Assembly (NCBI GenBank): GCA_036260395.1
Contig: DASZZY010000024.1
Span: 1 to 16,386, forward strand
DNA length: 16,386 nucleotides
DNA from: DASZZY01 sp036260395
GTDB lineage: Bacteria; Actinomycetota; UBA4738; CALAEC01
Direction of reading: 5' to 3'
Of the stretch, positions 14,241 to 16,386 are shown in pieces. The notes beneath the pieces are model-generated. The model searched no databases. It had not been told where the DNA came from and saw nothing but the letters and a program-made list of their open reading frames with translations. The translations under genes were made by a program, and so were the position numbers. Position 1 is the first letter of the stretch, and each line of letters starts with the position of its first letter.

Positions 14241-14948
14241 CTAGGCCGGGCCCCGCCACGGGGGCTGGTCGCCGCCGGTCAGCACGTCCTTGCGCCGCCG
14301 CTCCGCGCGGTCGAGGAACGGCAGGTGGATGGCCAGCCCGATGATCCCCAGCCCCAGGGCCAGGTACGAGGGCAGCGGCTCGTTCCCCTCGTCGCGGAGG
14401 CCGACGACCTCCACCTCCAGCCCGCCGGTCCGGGAGAAGGCGGTCGCCGCCGCCAGCGTCGTCTCCTCGACCTCCGTGAACCGGATGTTCGTGACCTGGA
14501 AGTCCTCGGGCGTGATCTCGCCGGCCACCCCCCGCTGCCGGAGCTCGGCCGCCGCCTCCTCGGCCAGGAACTCCTGGAACGCGAGCGTCACCGGCTCGAC
14601 CTCGCCGGTCTCCGCCGGCCCGGGCGGCTGCCACGGCGGCCCGGGGTAGCGGTTGATCACCGGGTAGTTGGGGGAGCGGACATCGACCGCCGAGCCCACC
14701 GCCACCCAGGTCGGCAGGTCGCCCTTCGGGCCGAGGTACGGGGGGGTCCCGATCCCCAGGAACGGATCCCGGGCCCCGAACGCCCACAGCATCGCCAGCA
14801 GGACCCAGAACCCGAAGAACCCGGTGGCCGCGATCAGGTAGCCCATCCGCAGCCCGAAGATGGCGGCCAGCAGCAGGTACACGCTGCCGGCGAACAGCAC
14901 GATCGAGGCGATGAACGCCGCCATCCCCTCGACGAAGACGCGGTCCAT
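14241..14948 (-). CDS. Unrecognised three-helix membrane protein in the respiratory operon
   Basis: A 235-residue protein. Two adjacent N-terminal helices (about 8-30 and 34-58) are followed by a soluble domain of about 135 residues rich in Pro and acidic residues (GTPPYLGPKGDLPTW, NYPVINRYPGPPW, VTNIRFTEVEETTL). One helix at about 193-212 (YLALGLGIIGLAIHLPFL) precedes an Arg/Lys-rich tail (DRAERRRKD). The tail would be cytoplasmic and the central domain outside. No cysteine, heme or copper motif is visible, so it is unlikely to carry a redox centre. The ATG shares one base with the cytochrome c stop and has GGAGGG at 14960-14955, spaced 6 nt. Tight coupling suggests a subunit or assembly factor of the same complex. 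Confidence 0.8.
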   Translation of the reverse strand: MDRVFVEGMAAFIASIVLFAGSVYLLLAAIFGLRMGYLIAATGFFGFWVLLAMLWAFGARDPFLGIGTPPYLGPKGDLPTWVAVGSAVDVRSPNYPVINRYPGPPWQPPGPAETGEVEPVTLAFQEFLAEEAAAELRQRGVAGEITPEDFQVTNIRFTEVEETTLAAATAFSRTGGLEVEVVGLRDEGNEPLPSYLALGLGIIGLAIHLPFLDRAERRRKDVLTGGDQPPWRGPA

Positions 14949-15751
14949 CAGGAGCCCTCCGGGCTGGCCTCGCCGGCCGGGGTGGCCTCATCCCCCGCGG
15001 GGGTGGCCTCGTCCCCGGCGGGCGTGCCGTCCTCCCCGGTGGGCGTGGGTTCCTCCTCGGCCTCCCCCTCCACCGGGGGGTTGAGGCAGAGGTTCTCCTC
15101 GGAGCTCACGTCGGGGTTCCGGATGTTGAGCTCGACGATGTAGTTGATGAGGTCCTGGATCTGCTGGTCGTTCATGGCGCCGGCGAACCGGACGCTCCAC
15201 GACGGCATGGCGGTGCCCTCGCGGCCCTGCATGATCGTCTCCCGGATCTGCCCCGGCCCCTCGATCGTGAGCCGGGTGCACACGTTGTTGAGGGGGGGCG
15301 GCTCGACGAAGACCCCCGGCCCGTCGGGCGGCGTGAACCTGATCTGCTGCCCACCCCGTCCCTCGGAGCCGTGGCACTGCTCGCACCCGAATCCCGTGGG
15401 GTTCTCCTCCGTGGTCACCTGGAACCACAGCTCGCCGCGGTGGACCGACTTCTCGATGAGGTCGACGGCGTCGGCCCGGTTCTGGGCTGGCTCGTTGAGG
15501 AAGACCACCGCCACGGCCACCGCGAACACCAGCGTGAAGGCCACCCCCCACCCCATGACCCGCTCGAGGTGCGGGCGCTCCAGCACCTCGTCCGCGGGCC
15601 CGGGCTTCATGCCGGGAGGGATATCCGGCCCCGTGGGGGGGCGACGCCGCATGGCCACGGCCACGAAGCCACCGACGAACGCCAGCCCCACCAGGATGCC
15701 GGCCACCAGGGCGATCGTGGTGACCGTGGACAGCGCCAGCACGCCGCTCAT
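14948..15751 (-). CDS. Membrane-anchored monoheme cytochrome c
   Basis: A 267-residue protein. Two helices (about 7-34 and 66-86) flank a short basic loop (RRRPP), which places the following domain outside. One heme site, C123-E-Q-C126-H127, is present, and M182 in GTAMPSWS is the likely axial ligand; this is a class I cytochrome c domain. It probably passes electrons from the Rieske protein toward a terminal oxidase, a role like that of QcrC, although QcrC of Corynebacterium and Mycobacterium is diheme. The C-terminus is a disordered acidic tail with repeats. The ATG overlaps the Rieske stop by 4 nt (ATGA). Confidence 0.88.
   Translation of the reverse strand: MSGVLALSTVTTIALVAGILVGLAFVGGFVAVAMRRRPPTGPDIPPGMKPGPADEVLERPHLERVMGWGVAFTLVFAVAVAVVFLNEPAQNRADAVDLIEKSVHRGELWFQVTTEENPTGFGCEQCHGSEGRGGQQIRFTPPDGPGVFVEPPPLNNVCTRLTIEGPGQIRETIMQGREGTAMPSWSVRFAGAMNDQQIQDLINYIVELNIRNPDVSSEENLCLNPPVEGEAEEEPTPTGEDGTPAGDEATPAGDEATPAGEASPEGS
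14966..15049 (-). repeat. 21-bp coding repeats in the cytochrome c tail
   Basis: The sequence encodes tandem seven-residue units TPAGDEA, about two and a half well-conserved copies plus a degenerate TPTGEDG copy. The tail is low-complexity, acidic and Pro-rich, and presumably disordered outside the cell. Confidence 0.75.
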
Positions 15752-16386
15752 TCAGCCCCGATGTTGATGCAGAACGGCCCTTCGGCGCCCTGACCCGTGG
15801 TGTCGACGCCCCGCGGCGGCCCCTCGACGACCAGGCTGGTGTCGACCTGGACCGTCCCGTTCTGCACGGTGACCGCGAACCGGTCCATGCCCCGGGGCGC
15901 CGGACCATCCTTGTACTCGCCGGCCCGGTTGTACTTCGACCCGTGGCACGGGCACTCGAACCACTGGCTCTGCTCGCAGAACGGCACCCGGCACCCCAAG
16001 TGCACGCACTTCTGGTACAGGGCCATGAGCCCCTCGCCGACCAGCCCCTCGTAGACCCCCTGGGGGTCGTCGCCGGCGTAGTTCACCAGGTAGAAGCGGC
16101 CGGCGCCGAAGTAGAACGGCGCGCGGGCGCCGTCGATCTGGTTCTTGATGTCGGCCGGGGTGAGCCCGAGGTCGATCACCGACCCGAATCCGCCCCGCAG
16201 GTTCGGCCACAGGAACGCCAGGCTGGCGGCGCCGAACTGGGCGCTGAACAGCCCCACCGACGCCAGGAGCGAGCGCCGGAAGAACTCCCGGCGGGAGACC
16301 GGCTGCGGCTTCCGGGCCGGCCCGGGCGCTGCTGGCGCGGGTCGAGGCGCCGCCCCCTCGGCCGCGGCCCGGAACGTGGCCGCGGC
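15748..16386 (-). CDS. qcrA: Rieske iron-sulfur protein of a cytochrome bc-type complex (5' end missing)
   Basis: 212 residues are visible; the frame runs open to the window edge, so the true start lies outside. After an Ala/Pro-rich segment comes a twin-arginine signal, SRREFFRRSLLASVGLFSAQ, followed by a hydrophobic anchor. The soluble domain holds the Rieske ligands C-V-H (16008-16000) and C-P-C-H (15954-15943), separated by 15 residues. The disulfide cysteines are in LGC and CPC, and an extra cysteine sits in PFCEQSQWF. GSKYNRAGEYKDGPAPRGMDRF follows as in bc1/b6f Rieske proteins. It would oxidise quinol and pass electrons to the cytochrome c encoded next, whose start overlaps this stop (ATGA). 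Cytochrome b is not in the window and may lie upstream. Confidence 0.92.
   Translation of the reverse strand, partial: AAATFRAAAEGAAPRPAPAAPGPARKPQPVSRREFFRRSLLASVGLFSAQFGAASLAFLWPNLRGGFGSVIDLGLTPADIKNQIDGARAPFYFGAGRFYLVNYAGDDPQGVYEGLVGEGLMALYQKCVHLGCRVPFCEQSQWFECPCHGSKYNRAGEYKDGPAPRGMDRFAVTVQNGTVQVDTSLVVEGPPRGVDTTGQGAEGPFCINIGAE

Noticed and set aside
16255..16257. GTG 16257 as the start of the Rieske gene
   Set aside because: The frame stays open to the window edge and encodes a twin-arginine motif (SRREFFRRS) just upstream, which a start at 16257 would remove.
1..16386. tRNA genes, CRISPR arrays, insertion sequences, phage genes
   Set aside because: Reading both strands gave no tRNA-like T-loop with acceptor pairing, no regularly spaced repeats with spacers, and no transposase, integrase or phage structural protein.

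Overview
The window is very GC-rich with dense, mostly overlapping genes, many GTG starts, few canonical Shine-Dalgarno sequences and several start codons placed just downstream of a -10-like hexamer. Together with a rex-hemA-hemC-hemD order, an RskA-type anti-sigma factor and the overall gene content, this points to a member of the Actinomycetota, probably an uncultured lineage (a metagenome assembly would fit). I cannot place it below phylum from sequence alone.

Layout. (1) 1-231 (+): the 3' end of a probable class A penicillin-binding protein with a Pro/Glu/Asp-rich tail. (2) 265-3442 (+): a three-gene operon with 4-nt GTGA overlaps: a lipocalin/CrtC-like protein, a fatty-acyl-CoA ligase (ANL superfamily) and an unrecognised polytopic membrane protein. 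(3) 3439-4694 (-): an ECF sigma factor and its RskA-type zinc anti-sigma factor, whose stop codon shares CTAG with the convergent operon. (4) 4761-6106 (+), divergent from the sigma factor: a six-helix membrane protein with an extra N-terminal domain, then a small CxxC glutaredoxin-like protein. (5) 6123-10826 (+): a good sigma70-type promoter, a possible 9-codon leader peptide, then rex, hemA, hemC, hemD and trpS, most nearly touching. (6) 10843-12290 (+): a small lipoprotein and hemB. (7) 12295-12729 (-): a DUF1003 membrane protein. (8) 12845-14134 (+): hemL. (9) 14118-16386 (-): a respiratory operon reading out of the window: Tat-exported Rieske protein (5' end outside), membrane-anchored monoheme cytochrome c, an unrecognised three-helix membrane protein and a 37-residue single-helix protein.

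How it fits together. HemA, HemL, HemB, HemC and HemD form the complete C5 route from glutamyl-tRNA to uroporphyrinogen III. The pathway is headed by Rex, an NADH/NAD+ sensor, and lies next to genes for a cytochrome bc-type complex that consumes heme. Coupling of heme supply to respiratory redox state is therefore a reasonable inference. The most novel material is the uncharacterised pair of membrane proteins at the end of the Rieske/cytochrome c operon, the recurring leaderless-type promoter layout, the possible translated leader in front of rex, and the mixed Cys/Asp metal site of HemB. No tRNA, rRNA, CRISPR array, insertion sequence or prophage was seen, and there is no gene-free stretch longer than about 120 bases.
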